The notes under the pieces are model-generated. The model was not told the DNA's origin. It ran no database searches and worked only from the letters and a program-made list of their open reading frames with translations. The position numbers were made by a program, and so were the translations under genes. A stretch of 61,411 nt of DNA, from NCBI GenBank assembly GCA_934203205.1, contig CAKPYV010000010.1:1-61411 (forward strand). Reading direction: 5' to 3'. Shown in pieces: positions 24,807-33,353 of this stretch (within the stretch, counting starts at the first letter, position 1; each line of letters opens with the position of its first letter). The DNA is from an uncultured Anaerovibrio sp. (GTDB lineage: Bacteria > Bacillota > Negativicutes > Selenomonadales > Selenomonadaceae).

Positions 24807-26123
24807 TTGGATACCCCCTATCCGTTATGGTTGTTTGTAATCGGTTTTTTGATTTTGGTGAATGTGTTTTTTGCTTTGGCAGAAACCTCCCTTAATGAAA
24901 GTCACAAAAGCAAGCTGGAGAAAATGCAGGATGATGGCAACGAGGAGGCCAAAAAAGCCCTGAAGCTTTTAGAAAAGCCGGAGCGGGCCTTGGCAGTCAT
25001 TCAGCTGGGCATTACCTTTGTCAGTATTTTGATTGGTGTATGCACCAGTGTGATTCTTGCCCCTTGTGTTCACAAATACATATATTTGATGCCTTATTCC
25101 CAGGAACTGTCCCTGTTGATAAGCATCCTGCTGATAACCTATCTAACCTTGATGTTAGGTGAGTTTTTGCCTACCAGAATCGCTATGGAGAATCCAGAGG
25201 AAACGCTGATACAGTGCCAGAAGTATCTAAGAAAGTTGATATTTATTACCAAGCCAGCAGTATCCCTGCTGTCCAATTCAGCCCGCATTTTGCTGGTAAC
25301 TCTTGGCATGAATACCAAAATTGATGATACCGTTACCGAGGATGAGGTTAAGGATCTGATAGAGCAGGCCACTGAGGATGGCACCTTTGAAAAAAAGGAG
25401 CAGAATCTGGTAGACCGGGTTTTTCATATGGGAGATCAGACAGCTTATTCTCTAATGACTCCCCGCACTCAAATGTTGTGGATAGATTTGGAGGATAGTC
25501 TGGAGCAGAATCTGGCCTTAATACGAGCCACCTCTGAGGCTATTATTCCTGTAGGCAAGGAAAGTCTGGATAATTTCTGTGGTGTTATTTATATCAAGGA
25601 TATTTTTAATGCAGCTTTGGATAATAAGCCACTGGATTTAGCACAGTTTATCCGCAAGCCTGTGTACATTCCCCGCTCTATGGAAAGCTTCCGCATCTTG
25701 GAGAAATTTCAGGTAACAGGTATTCATGAGGCGGCTGTATTGGATGAATATGGCGGTGTTATCGGCTTTATTACTTTGCAGGATATTCTGCTGGAGCTGA
25801 TAGGGGAAACCAACAATGTTAACGAGCCTGAATCTGCTCAGATTACCTCTAGGGAAGATAATGCCTGGAATATTGAGGGGCTGTGCTCCATTGACGATTT
25901 CAAGGAAAAATTCGGCATTGAGGAACTGCCAGAGGAGGAGCAGGATCACTATCAGACTATGGGCGGCTTTGTTACAGCCCTCTTTGGCTATATTCCTAAA
26001 AAGGGTGAAACCATTCAGTGGGAGAATTTTGTCTTTGAAATAGAGTCCTTGGATAGATATAGAATTGACAAGATTATCTGCCGCAAGCAGGAAAAAGAGC
26101 CTGAACAGCCTAAGGATGATTAA
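24807..26123 (+). CDS. CNNM/CorC family transporter with CBS domains
   Basis: Membrane protein of the HlyC/CorC (CNNM) family, linked to magnesium or cobalt export. The DUF21 membrane domain occupies residues 1-190 with three to four segments (LWLFVIGFLILVNVFFALAE; SILIGVCTSVILAP; LLISILLITYLTL). Two CBS domains lie at about 200-340 (TPRTQMLWIDLED, AAVLDEYGGVIGFITLQDIL) and a C-terminal CorC domain at 355-435. The start is TTG 24807, or GTG 24798, which is only two bases from AGAGG. The transported ion is not evident from sequence. Confidence 0.92.
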   Translation: MDTPYPLWLFVIGFLILVNVFFALAETSLNESHKSKLEKMQDDGNEEAKKALKLLEKPERALAVIQLGITFVSILIGVCTSVILAPCVHKYIYLMPYSQELSLLISILLITYLTLMLGEFLPTRIAMENPEETLIQCQKYLRKLIFITKPAVSLLSNSARILLVTLGMNTKIDDTVTEDEVKDLIEQATEDGTFEKKEQNLVDRVFHMGDQTAYSLMTPRTQMLWIDLEDSLEQNLALIRATSEAIIPVGKESLDNFCGVIYIKDIFNAALDNKPLDLAQFIRKPVYIPRSMESFRILEKFQVTGIHEAAVLDEYGGVIGFITLQDILLELIGETNNVNEPESAQITSREDNAWNIEGLCSIDDFKEKFGIEELPEEEQDHYQTMGGFVTALFGYIPKKGETIQWENFVFEIESLDRYRIDKIICRKQEKEPEQPKDD

Positions 26124-26142
26124 TATTTTTAGGTAAAAATGG

Positions 26143-26171
26143 TTGACATTTGTAAAATAAACTTGTAAAAT
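26143..26171 (+). promoter_or_regulatory. Promoter of the HlyD/ABC-2 export operon
   Basis: TTGACA (26143-26148), 17-base spacer, TAAAAT (26166-26171). The expected transcript start near 26178 gives a 160-base leader. Confidence 0.75.
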
Positions 26172-26184
26172 AATCACGAAAAAA

Positions 26185-26315
26185 TTTTATAAGCCTGGGA
26201 GGCGTCGACCACAGGGAGCATATAGCTCAAAATAGTGGAAAATACACCAGTTGATACAGGATTACTACTGAGACGGTTAACAGTAGTATCAAGGTATCTA
26301 ACTGGTGTTTTATTT
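26185..26315 (+). promoter_or_regulatory. Structured leader ending in a terminator (riboswitch-like)
   Basis: Upstream part: GCCT/AGGC mini-hairpin near 26194-26204, then CCAC...GTGG enclosing GAGC/GCTC. Downstream part: ACACCAGTTGATAC (26244-26257) pairs with GTATC and AACTGGTGT (26294-26308) with one bulge. It encloses ACTACTG/CAGTAGT and is followed by TTTATTTT, 19 bases before the AGGAGG of the next gene. This is the layout of a transcription attenuator with a compact sensing domain in front. I do not recognise a known riboswitch class. Confidence 0.6.
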
Positions 26316-26339
26316 TGTCTTAAAATAGGAGGTTTTGAC

Positions 26340-27434
26340 ATGAAAAAAAAGCAAGCCAAGAAATTTACCTTGATATTTATTGGCATTATGATTTTATCTG
26401 GTATTTTGCTGATGTATTCTGGCAATGATGCTTTGGTACTGGCTACGGAGCGAAAGGAAGGAATATTAACAGCAGAGCAGGTAAAGGTTTCCTTTGAATC
26501 TGTAGGCGGACGGCTGATTAAGGAAGGTGTACAGGAGGCACAGCAGGTAAAAAAAGGTGATGTGCTAATGGTATTGGACAACAGTGATGTGGATTTGTCC
26601 ATTGCCCAGATGGAAGCCCAGATAGCCCAGCTAGATGCCCAGATAAAATCTGCTACAGGGGGAGTGGCCATATCCTATGCTCAGGCCAATACTGATGAAC
26701 AGCAAAGTTTTCGTCAGATTGACCAGCAAAAGGCAGCAGTAAGTGCCGCCGAGGCTACCTATGCCAATAGTCAGGTAAATTACAACCGTATGACTGGACT
26801 TCTGGCTTCTGGAGCAGTAGCTCAGCAGGAGGTGGATAACGCCCAGCTGGCTATGGATGTAGCAGCTGCCAGTCTTAGCCAACAAAGAGAAAATCTGGCC
26901 AAGCTACTGGCAGGCACTTCCTATAGTGATAATACAGATGCCCTAAATTTGCCTACAATTGCCATTCAGCGACAGACTGCCGCTAACAAGATGAATGATG
27001 TAGAGGCTTTGGTGCAGCAGAAAAAGTCTATGGAGGCACAGTTGAAGAATTTCCAGCTGAATAAGGAAAGATTGATGCTAAGAGCTCCAGAGGATGGCAA
27101 GATATTGAAAATTCTAGCCAAGGAAGGTGAAATAGTAGCTCCTAATACGCCGGTTATTTTGATGGAAACTACTCGTTGTTATTTTGATGTATATATCAGT
27201 GAGGAAAATCTAGGGGATTACAAAGAGGGAGATAATATTCCTGTAGAGACTGTGGCTACAGGCCAAAAGCTGGAGGGAAATATCCGTATCCTGACCAAAG
27301 CTCCAGGCTTTGCTGATTTGAAGATGACCAGAGAAAAGGGCCAATCTGACTTAACAGCCTTTCAGATGCGCATCTATCTGGAACCGCAGAAAAAAATAGT
27401 ACCAGGTATGACGATGGGAGTGAATCTGAAATGA
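26340..27434 (+). CDS. HlyD family secretion periplasmic adaptor
   Basis: Membrane-fusion protein of an export system, 364 residues from ATG 26340 with AGGAGG eight bases upstream. Basic start (KKKQAKK), then one membrane segment at about residues 8-28. A biotinyl-lipoyl half-motif (VGGRLIKEGVQEAQQVKKGDVL) follows, then a long Gln/Ala-rich coiled-coil hairpin (about 85-225) and the second lipoyl half (LRAPEDGKILKILAKEGEIV) with beta-barrel. It overlaps the following permease by four bases. The pair is likely a drug, lipid or small-molecule exporter, controlled by the leader in front. Confidence 0.92.
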   Translation: MKKKQAKKFTLIFIGIMILSGILLMYSGNDALVLATERKEGILTAEQVKVSFESVGGRLIKEGVQEAQQVKKGDVLMVLDNSDVDLSIAQMEAQIAQLDAQIKSATGGVAISYAQANTDEQQSFRQIDQQKAAVSAAEATYANSQVNYNRMTGLLASGAVAQQEVDNAQLAMDVAAASLSQQRENLAKLLAGTSYSDNTDALNLPTIAIQRQTAANKMNDVEALVQQKKSMEAQLKNFQLNKERLMLRAPEDGKILKILAKEGEIVAPNTPVILMETTRCYFDVYISEENLGDYKEGDNIPVETVATGQKLEGNIRILTKAPGFADLKMTREKGQSDLTAFQMRIYLEPQKKIVPGMTMGVNLK

Positions 27435-28573
27435 AGTCTTTGCAGGATGAAATCAGATTTTTGTTAAGTGATAGAAGTATGCCCTATGAAAAAATGGCTT
27501 TGCTGGTTTCTGTGGTTGTTGCTCTGGTATTTACAGCTATCCTAAGTTTGAATTACGCCAAGGACACGCCCATAACGGTAATAGATTTGGATAATTCCCG
27601 CTTTAGCCATGAGCTAATAGATTATTTGGACAATTCCCAGATGCTTTCTGTCCAGGCAGTGCTGAACAGCCCTACAGATCCTACCAATCTTATGTATAGG
27701 GACAAAAGCTATGCTGTAATCTATATACCTACGGGTACGGAAAAGGCTCATTATAATGGAGAAAACTGCGATATTGGTGTTTTTTATGATAATACCAGCT
27801 CTTCTTCTTTGGCTGGTGCCAGAGAGGCCTTGAATGAAATTGTAGCAGAGGTTAACACTCCTCAGCTAGGCACAGGAGATACTATTCAAGGTGGCATGAT
27901 GTTGCGGGAAAGACGATTGTTTAATCCAGCAGATTCAGCCAGCAATGGTGAGGTAGTAGGTTTTTTGGTTTTCTTTTCCAGTATATTTTTCGCCATTGCC
28001 ACTTTGGGCATGATTCCTCGCCTCCGCATGGAGGGAAAGCTGGAGCTGCATCTTAAGGCTGGCTCAGTATTCGGGCTTTTTCAGAGAACTATACCCTATT
28101 GCTGTTGTTGGCTGGGAGCCACTTCTATAGGTTTTATTATCCTTAGATTTGCGGGAGATATTAGCTTTACCAATAATGTATTACTTTATATTTGTGTCCA
28201 GGCGCTCTATATATGGATATGCAGTTTAGTAAGTCTTTTGGTTGGGTGGAGTGCGCCAAATCCAGGCATGGCGGCCAGTAGAATGATACTCTTTATTCCT
28301 CCGGGATTTATTCTGGGTGGTTACGGTGTGCCAATGACCATGCTGCCAGAATGGGTGCAATGGTTTAACCATATTTTTCCTTTGACCTGGGATTATAAAT
28401 TCATTCGTGATATTGTGCTTCGTGGTGCCTCTTTTCAGGATTGTGCCATAACCATAGGCCAGTTTCTCATCTACGGTGCCATTGTGGTAGGTCTTTTTGT
28501 TCTACGCTATTATAAAATACAGGGAGAATACGAAAAGCGTAAAGCCTATGAGCAATCCATAGAAATTAATTGA
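27431..28573 (+). CDS. ABC-2 type exporter permease
   Basis: Membrane subunit of the ABC-2 superfamily, 380 residues, YhhJ/YbhS-like. One N-terminal segment (MALLVSVVVALVFTAILSL, near residues 21-40) is followed by a large extracellular domain (VIDLDNSRFSHELIDYL, YAVIYIPTGTEKAHYNGE). Five further segments span 175-370. No ATP-binding motif is present and no ATPase gene adjoins it, so it must use an ATPase encoded elsewhere or differ from the usual set. It is translationally coupled to the HlyD gene. Confidence 0.9.
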   Translation: MKSLQDEIRFLLSDRSMPYEKMALLVSVVVALVFTAILSLNYAKDTPITVIDLDNSRFSHELIDYLDNSQMLSVQAVLNSPTDPTNLMYRDKSYAVIYIPTGTEKAHYNGENCDIGVFYDNTSSSSLAGAREALNEIVAEVNTPQLGTGDTIQGGMMLRERRLFNPADSASNGEVVGFLVFFSSIFFAIATLGMIPRLRMEGKLELHLKAGSVFGLFQRTIPYCCCWLGATSIGFIILRFAGDISFTNNVLLYICVQALYIWICSLVSLLVGWSAPNPGMAASRMILFIPPGFILGGYGVPMTMLPEWVQWFNHIFPLTWDYKFIRDIVLRGASFQDCAITIGQFLIYGAIVVGLFVLRYYKIQGEYEKRKAYEQSIEIN

Positions 28574-28595
28574 ATTATTGCTAGGTATATTTTTA

Positions 28596-28623
28596 GCCGG
28601 GGTGTTGTAGCCCCGGTTTTTTT
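28596..28623 (+). terminator. Terminator of the export operon
   Basis: CCGGGG, eight-base loop, CCCCGG, then TTTTTTT (28617-28623). Confidence 0.9.
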
Positions 28624-28624
28624 A

Positions 28625-28633
28625 TGATATAAT
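28625..28633 (+). promoter_or_regulatory. Extended -10 promoter of the rbgA operon
   Basis: TGATATAAT is an extended -10 box directly after the preceding terminator; no good -35 box. About 110 bases of leader follow. They include a hairpin GGCCT...AGGCC and an in-frame stretch translating as GTNWPVINKLGDVVEAIKRI before a stop, without a start codon. Confidence 0.4.
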
Positions 28634-28746
28634 TTTAGGGAACTTATTTTCTTATAGGCGGAACGAATTGGCCTGTCATCAACAAATTAGGTGATGTGGT
28701 GGAGGCCATTAAAAGGATAGATAATTAGATAGGAGAATTTATTTTT

Positions 28747-29685
28747 ATGAAAGACTATAGAGCTTTGAGACAACAGCCACCGGGACAGGCAGTGACAGAG
28801 CAGGTAATACCAAATGTGCAGTGGTTCCCAGGGCATATGAAGAAAGCCAAGGATATTATTGTCAACAATCTGAAGCTGGTGGATGTGGTTATTGAGCTAT
28901 TAGATGCCCGTATTCCTTATAGCAGTGCCAATCCTATGCTGCAGGAGATTATTGCCGGCAAGCCAAGGCTGGTGGCCTTGAACAAATCTGATTTGGCAGA
29001 TAGAGCCGTAACCAAGCAATGGGTGGAGTATTTCAAAAAGCAGGGGATTCCTGCCGTAGCAGTGGATGCACCCCAGGGCCGAGGCATCAAGCAGCTGGTG
29101 GCCATGACAGAGGAGTTGGCTCGTCCTATGACGGATAAGCTGGTATCCAAGGGAGCCAAGGCCAGAGCAGCCAGAGTAATGATATTGGGCATTCCTAATG
29201 TAGGCAAATCCTCATTGATTAACCGTCTGGCAGGCTCCAATAAGGCCAAGACCGCTGATAAGCCTGGTGTTACCAGAGCCAAGCAGTGGATTCGCCTAGG
29301 TGGCAATCTGGAGCTTTTGGACACCCCAGGTATTTTGTGGCCAAAGTTTGAGGATATGACTGCTGGCTTAAAGCTGGCCTTTACAGGGGCTATCAACGAC
29401 GAAGTAGTGGATAGAGAGTTGATAACTGGTGTATTCCTACAGACTATGGCCTCCATGTATCCAGAGAGATTGCAGGAGCGTTATAAGTTGCCAGGGGAAC
29501 TGCCTACAGAGCCTCATGAGTTGTTGGAGCTGATTGGACGGAAGCGAGGTTGTCTGGTTAAGGGCGGTCTGGTGGATACGGAAAAGGCACAGCGCATTGT
29601 GATGACAGATTTCCGCAGCGGCAAGCTGGGGACTGTTAGTCTTGATATGCCACCAGAGGTTTCTGAGACTTCCCAGGCAGAATAA
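28747..29685 (+). CDS. rbgA: Ribosome biogenesis GTPase RbgA (YlqF)
   Basis: Circularly permuted GTPase needed for late 50S assembly in Firmicutes. The NKxD motif (LVALNKSDLAD) comes first, near residue 77, followed by the P-loop ILGIPNVGKSSLINRL near 150 and the DTPG motif LLDTPGILWPKFED near 195. The N-terminal IPNVQWFPGHMKKAK is the family signature. The length of 312 includes a longer N-terminus than Bacillus. It opens the conserved rbgA-rnhB-ylqG-ylqH-yraN block. Confidence 0.96.
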   Translation: MKDYRALRQQPPGQAVTEQVIPNVQWFPGHMKKAKDIIVNNLKLVDVVIELLDARIPYSSANPMLQEIIAGKPRLVALNKSDLADRAVTKQWVEYFKKQGIPAVAVDAPQGRGIKQLVAMTEELARPMTDKLVSKGAKARAARVMILGIPNVGKSSLINRLAGSNKAKTADKPGVTRAKQWIRLGGNLELLDTPGILWPKFEDMTAGLKLAFTGAINDEVVDRELITGVFLQTMASMYPERLQERYKLPGELPTEPHELLELIGRKRGCLVKGGLVDTEKAQRIVMTDFRSGKLGTVSLDMPPEVSETSQAE

Positions 29686-29721
29686 TATTAGTAAGATAAG
29701 CTAGGCAGATTGGTGAAATAT

Positions 29722-30510
29722 ATGGATATAAGCAAATTGAAAATAAAGGAGCTGGAGGCACTGCTGGCAGAAAATCCAGCATCAGAGCTTTTGACAGCTC
29801 TCCAGCAGGATGCCAGAGCCTCAGCTAGAAAGCTGGCGGAAAGCTATCAGAAAAGACAGGCCAAAAAGCTGGCAGAGGAAGCTAGGTTGCAGGCCATGTA
29901 TCAGTATGAGGAGCAGGCTGCCAGTCAGGGATATAGAGCTGTGGCAGGTGTAGACGAGGCTGGGCGGGGGCCTTTGGCAGGCCCGGTATCTGTGGCGGCA
30001 GTTATCCTGCCAGATCACCTATTATTGCCTCGTCTGAACGATTCCAAGAAGCTTAGTGCCAAGGTAAGAGATGAGCTATATGATGAAATTATGGCCAAGG
30101 CCTTGGCTGTAAAGCAGATTTTTGTATCACCAGAGGAAATTGACCGTATCAATATTTTGCAGGCAACTATGGAGGGCATGTATCAGGCGGTGCAGCAGTT
30201 GTCCCAGCCAGCAGATTATGTGCTGATAGATGCAGTAAAACTCAAAAATATGCCTTTGCCACAGCTTTCCTTAATTAAGGGAGATGCCAAATCAGCTTCC
30301 ATTGCTGCAGCTTCTATCATTGCCAAGGTCACAAGAGACAGGCTGATGGAAGAATATGACCGCCAGTATCCAGAATATGGCTTTGGCAGTCACAAGGGCT
30401 ATGGTACAGCAGAGCATATTGCTGCTGTGGAAAAATACGGTCCCTGTCCTATTCACAGAATGACCTTTGAGCCTATACGAACTATCAAGGCTAAATGGCA
30501 ATGTAGATAA
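29722..30510 (+). CDS. rnhB: Ribonuclease HII
   Basis: Cleaves RNA in RNA-DNA hybrids and excises misincorporated ribonucleotides. The catalytic domain starts at about residue 75 with VAGVDEAGRGPLAGPV, holding the first Asp-Glu pair. LNDSKKLSAK and YVLIDAVKL supply further metal-binding residues, and GDAKSASIAAASIIAKVTRD follows. The first 70 residues are a helical, charged N-terminal extension common in Firmicute RnhB. ATG 29722 is preceded by GGTG at six bases; the length is 262. Confidence 0.96.
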   Translation: MDISKLKIKELEALLAENPASELLTALQQDARASARKLAESYQKRQAKKLAEEARLQAMYQYEEQAASQGYRAVAGVDEAGRGPLAGPVSVAAVILPDHLLLPRLNDSKKLSAKVRDELYDEIMAKALAVKQIFVSPEEIDRINILQATMEGMYQAVQQLSQPADYVLIDAVKLKNMPLPQLSLIKGDAKSASIAAASIIAKVTRDRLMEEYDRQYPEYGFGSHKGYGTAEHIAAVEKYGPCPIHRMTFEPIRTIKAKWQCR

Positions 30511-30539
30511 AGTAATTGATGTTTGAGGGGGAATCCATT

Positions 30540-32555
30540 ATGGCTACCAATGTAAATCCGGCGGCGCCGTCTATACAGCCTGCGTCCCGCAGTTCAGAGA
30601 CAAAAACGGACAAAATTGCTGTCAGCAGGGATGGAGGCTCCAGCTCTGGTTTTGCCAAGCAGACAGATGTGAAATTTACCAATTCAGTGGATAATATGTC
30701 AGCTGTCTTGGAAAAAATTTCTACCGCTAAATTAGGTAATGATAATGGACTACCACAACAGCTGCGGGAGATGATAAATAATATTGTCACCAAGGCTTTT
30801 TCCTTGGAAAGCTCCCTGGGAGAGGGACTGGGCAGTGCGATGGCCAGTGAAAGATACTCTGTAGAGCAGCTAACCTCTCTGGGGCGGATTTTTCAGCAGC
30901 TGGGCAATATGGCAGAGGCCAATGCTATAGCAGGGCAGGTCAGTGGTGAAACTACAGCAGGACAGCTAAGCGATGCCTTGCAGACCATGATGGCCAATGT
31001 GAAAACCTTGCTGGCTAATAATGCTCTGGGTGGAAATACAGCGGATTTGGAACTGGTACAGCTTACCAAACTGGCCTTTCAGGTGCTGAATAATGGCAAT
31101 ACTGGCAATATGCCACAGAAGCTGGAGGCACTGCTGCAAATGCTGGCAGGACAGCAGATGGGGCAGACACCAGAGGGGGGAACAGCCTCTCAAACCACAG
31201 ATAAGTTATGGCAAAATACTGCCAGTCAGACGGTAAGCAATGGTAATGGAGCTGTTAACCAGACAGTAAGCAACGGCAACGGAGCTGTTAGTCAGTCTAA
31301 TGCTCAGGAGGGAACTGTTAAAAAGCTGGTGGATTTGCTATTTCCTAAGCTGTCTGACAGCAACAGCTCTCAGGCCAATCAGAATGGTATAGCAGGGGGC
31401 GACAAGGGGCTTCTGGCTAGACAGGCCGTAAATGCCTACAATAATATAGGTAGTCAAGCTCAGGTTACGAGTAATACAGGCAGTCAGGCTCAGGCCACGA
31501 CTAATAGCCAGTCATCTCAGGGGCAGTCAGCCAGCAATACTGCCGGTCAAAATCCTCAGCTGAATACTGCCGGTACAACAGAGTCAGCCACGGTTGGAGC
31601 CAAGGCTTCCCAGACCAATGTTAGCAGTGAAACAGCCACAAAGACTGGCTCTCAGCCTGTTGGAGAGAATCTTCAGCAGAATCAGCAAGCAGGCGTATCT
31701 CCCAAGGTGCTCCATCAGGCAGCAGAATTGGAGAACAACCCTCTGTTCAAGCAGATATTCAGCCGTTATGGCTATAGTCAGGAAACCGGGGTGGTACGTC
31801 AGCCAACTCAGACGGCTCAGCAGGAAATTCCCCAGCTGCCTAATAATCAGCAAGTGGTGGATTCCTTCCGCAATCTGGCAGAGCTTTTGTTGAAGGATAG
31901 CAATTTAACCGCCAAGGATATGGCCTTACTAAAGAATTTTGTCAATAGCAGTCAGACACAGCTTTCACAGCAGGATGCCAAGCAGTTGAATCTTCTGCTC
32001 AAAATGGTGCAAAGCAATGTACCAGCAGCCATTCAGCAGGCTGGACAACAGCCTGGCATGGAGGGCTTGCCTAAGCTATGGGCCTTTTTGCAGTTGGCAG
32101 ATTTGGGCAGTCTAAAGGATTTAAAGGCAAAGGATTTTAAGAATGCCAACAAGGAAATCAAGACTGTTGTATCTTCCTTGAAAAGCTCCATTAGCAGTGA
32201 GGGCAGTTATCAGGCCGATGGTCAAAAATCCATTAGCTTTGTGATGCCTCTTTATATTGGAGAGGGTGGACATAGCTATCCTGCCTATATCAATCTTTAT
32301 GATGAACCAGAGCATGAGGATGAATGTGGCCGTAAGCGAAAGGATACCTGGTTCCGGGTATGTGTATTAACGGACAATATTGGTGCTGTAGACATTGTTT
32401 GTCAGCTATTTGAGGGCAATAATCTGAATTTGCGCATTAATTTTTCGGATAATGAAATAGTAAAGGATTTTGGTGAGTACCTGCCGGATATTCGCAAGGC
32501 CCTTTATGATACATCTATTCATTTGAATGATTTGCGTGTAGGGACGGTGAATTAA
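30540..32555 (+). CDS. ylqG: YlqG/FliK-like protein, low-complexity middle
   Basis: Large (671-residue) protein at the position of ylqG, before the FlhB-tail gene. The middle third is rich in Gln, Asn, Ser and Thr. It contains a tandem repeat VSNGNGAV (31231-31290), as in flagellar hook-length control proteins. The C-terminal 110 residues (ISFVMPLYIGEGGHSYPAY, FRVCVLTDNIGAVDIVC, FSDNEIVKDFGEYLPDIRKAL) form an ordered domain resembling the FliK C-terminal fold. No signal peptide is seen. A link with flagellar type III export is likely because the next gene encodes an FlhB-like switch domain. Its exact role is not established. Confidence 0.75.
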   Translation: MATNVNPAAPSIQPASRSSETKTDKIAVSRDGGSSSGFAKQTDVKFTNSVDNMSAVLEKISTAKLGNDNGLPQQLREMINNIVTKAFSLESSLGEGLGSAMASERYSVEQLTSLGRIFQQLGNMAEANAIAGQVSGETTAGQLSDALQTMMANVKTLLANNALGGNTADLELVQLTKLAFQVLNNGNTGNMPQKLEALLQMLAGQQMGQTPEGGTASQTTDKLWQNTASQTVSNGNGAVNQTVSNGNGAVSQSNAQEGTVKKLVDLLFPKLSDSNSSQANQNGIAGGDKGLLARQAVNAYNNIGSQAQVTSNTGSQAQATTNSQSSQGQSASNTAGQNPQLNTAGTTESATVGAKASQTNVSSETATKTGSQPVGENLQQNQQAGVSPKVLHQAAELENNPLFKQIFSRYGYSQETGVVRQPTQTAQQEIPQLPNNQQVVDSFRNLAELLLKDSNLTAKDMALLKNFVNSSQTQLSQQDAKQLNLLLKMVQSNVPAAIQQAGQQPGMEGLPKLWAFLQLADLGSLKDLKAKDFKNANKEIKTVVSSLKSSISSEGSYQADGQKSISFVMPLYIGEGGHSYPAYINLYDEPEHEDECGRKRKDTWFRVCVLTDNIGAVDIVCQLFEGNNLNLRINFSDNEIVKDFGEYLPDIRKALYDTSIHLNDLRVGTVN

Positions 32556-32909
32556 TTGCTAAAGGATAGAAGAACTCCTCATCAGGAGCCAGAGCTGGAT
32601 CCTACTGCAGAGAAGAAGGCTGTTGCCCTGAAATATGATGTGGAAAACAACAAGGCTCCAAAGCTGGTGGCCAAGGGTAGAGGCCATGTGGCGGAAAATA
32701 TTATGGAGGCAGCCCGCAAGGGGCAGGTGCCGGTATATCAAAACAAATCTCTGGTGAATATGCTGATGGCTCTGGAGCTGGACAAGGAAATACCAACGGA
32801 GCTGTATACAACTGTGGCGGAGATTTTGGCCTATGTATATAGAATAGACAAGCGGCGGCACGGAGATAAGGAAAAAGCAGTTATGGAATCTCCTATGAAG
32901 CTGCTCTAG
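32556..32909 (+). CDS. ylqH: FlhB C-terminal domain-like protein (YlqH)
   Basis: A 117-residue soluble homologue of the cytoplasmic tail of FlhB/EscU export switch proteins. The core AVALKYDVENNKAPKLVAKGRGHVAE matches the FlhB tail, but the autocleavage NPTH motif of real FlhB is replaced by KYDVENNKAP, so self-cleavage is not expected. The N-terminal membrane domain of FlhB is absent, as in all YlqH proteins. The start is TTG immediately after the ylqG stop, so translation is coupled. Confidence 0.88.
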   Translation: MLKDRRTPHQEPELDPTAEKKAVALKYDVENNKAPKLVAKGRGHVAENIMEAARKGQVPVYQNKSLVNMLMALELDKEIPTELYTTVAEILAYVYRIDKRRHGDKEKAVMESPMKLL

Positions 32910-32926
32910 CGTAGGAGATTTTTACT

Positions 32927-33289
32927 GTGGATAATATCAGTTTGGGACGTCAGGGTGAGACTATGGCAGCCAGCTATCTGTCGGCTCATGGATATACAGT
33001 GCTGCAACGGAATTATAGCTGTCCTATGGGAGAGCTGGACATTGTGGCCAGGCAGGGAGATGTGGTGGCCTTTGTGGAGGTTAAGACCCGGCGCAGTCTG
33101 CGCTATGGCCGTCCCTGTGAGGCGGTGAATTTTCGTAAGAAGCAGCATATTATCCAATCCGCCAAATGGTATATCAACCAGCACAGGCTATCTGGCTTGC
33201 ATTATAGGTTTGACATAGTGGAGGTATTGGCAAGGCCTGGGGGAAGTGCCAATATTAATCATATTCGAAATGCCTTTGAGGTGAAGTAA
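32927..33289 (+). CDS. yraN: YraN family endonuclease-like protein (UPF0102)
   Basis: 120-residue UPF0102 protein with a PD-(D/E)XK-like nuclease fold. Motifs are LGRQGETMAASYL at residue 6 and GELDIVARQGDVVAFVEVKTRRS near 36, holding the D-x(n)-E-V-K active-site pattern. The family is linked to DNA processing, but its substrate is unknown. The start is GTG with GGAG about 12 bases upstream. Last gene of the conserved rbgA block. Confidence 0.93.
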   Translation: MDNISLGRQGETMAASYLSAHGYTVLQRNYSCPMGELDIVARQGDVVAFVEVKTRRSLRYGRPCEAVNFRKKQHIIQSAKWYINQHRLSGLHYRFDIVEVLARPGGSANINHIRNAFEVK

Positions 33290-33353
33290 TAGGGCCGTAA
33301 TCAGCTGGAGAAATCCGGCATATATATAAGAAGAAAATTAGGGAGGCAAGGCC

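Noticed and set aside
26185..26243. Resemblance of GCCTGGGAGG to the 3' part of ykkC (guanidine/ppGpp/PRPP) riboswitches
   Set aside because: The required upstream ykkC core would lie before the transcription start, and the remaining bases do not fit the consensus.
28635..28728. In-frame peptide GTNWPVINKLGDVVEAIKRI before rbgA
   Set aside because: It looks protein-like, but it has no start codon and is preceded by stops. It may be the tail of a lost gene; too short to annotate.
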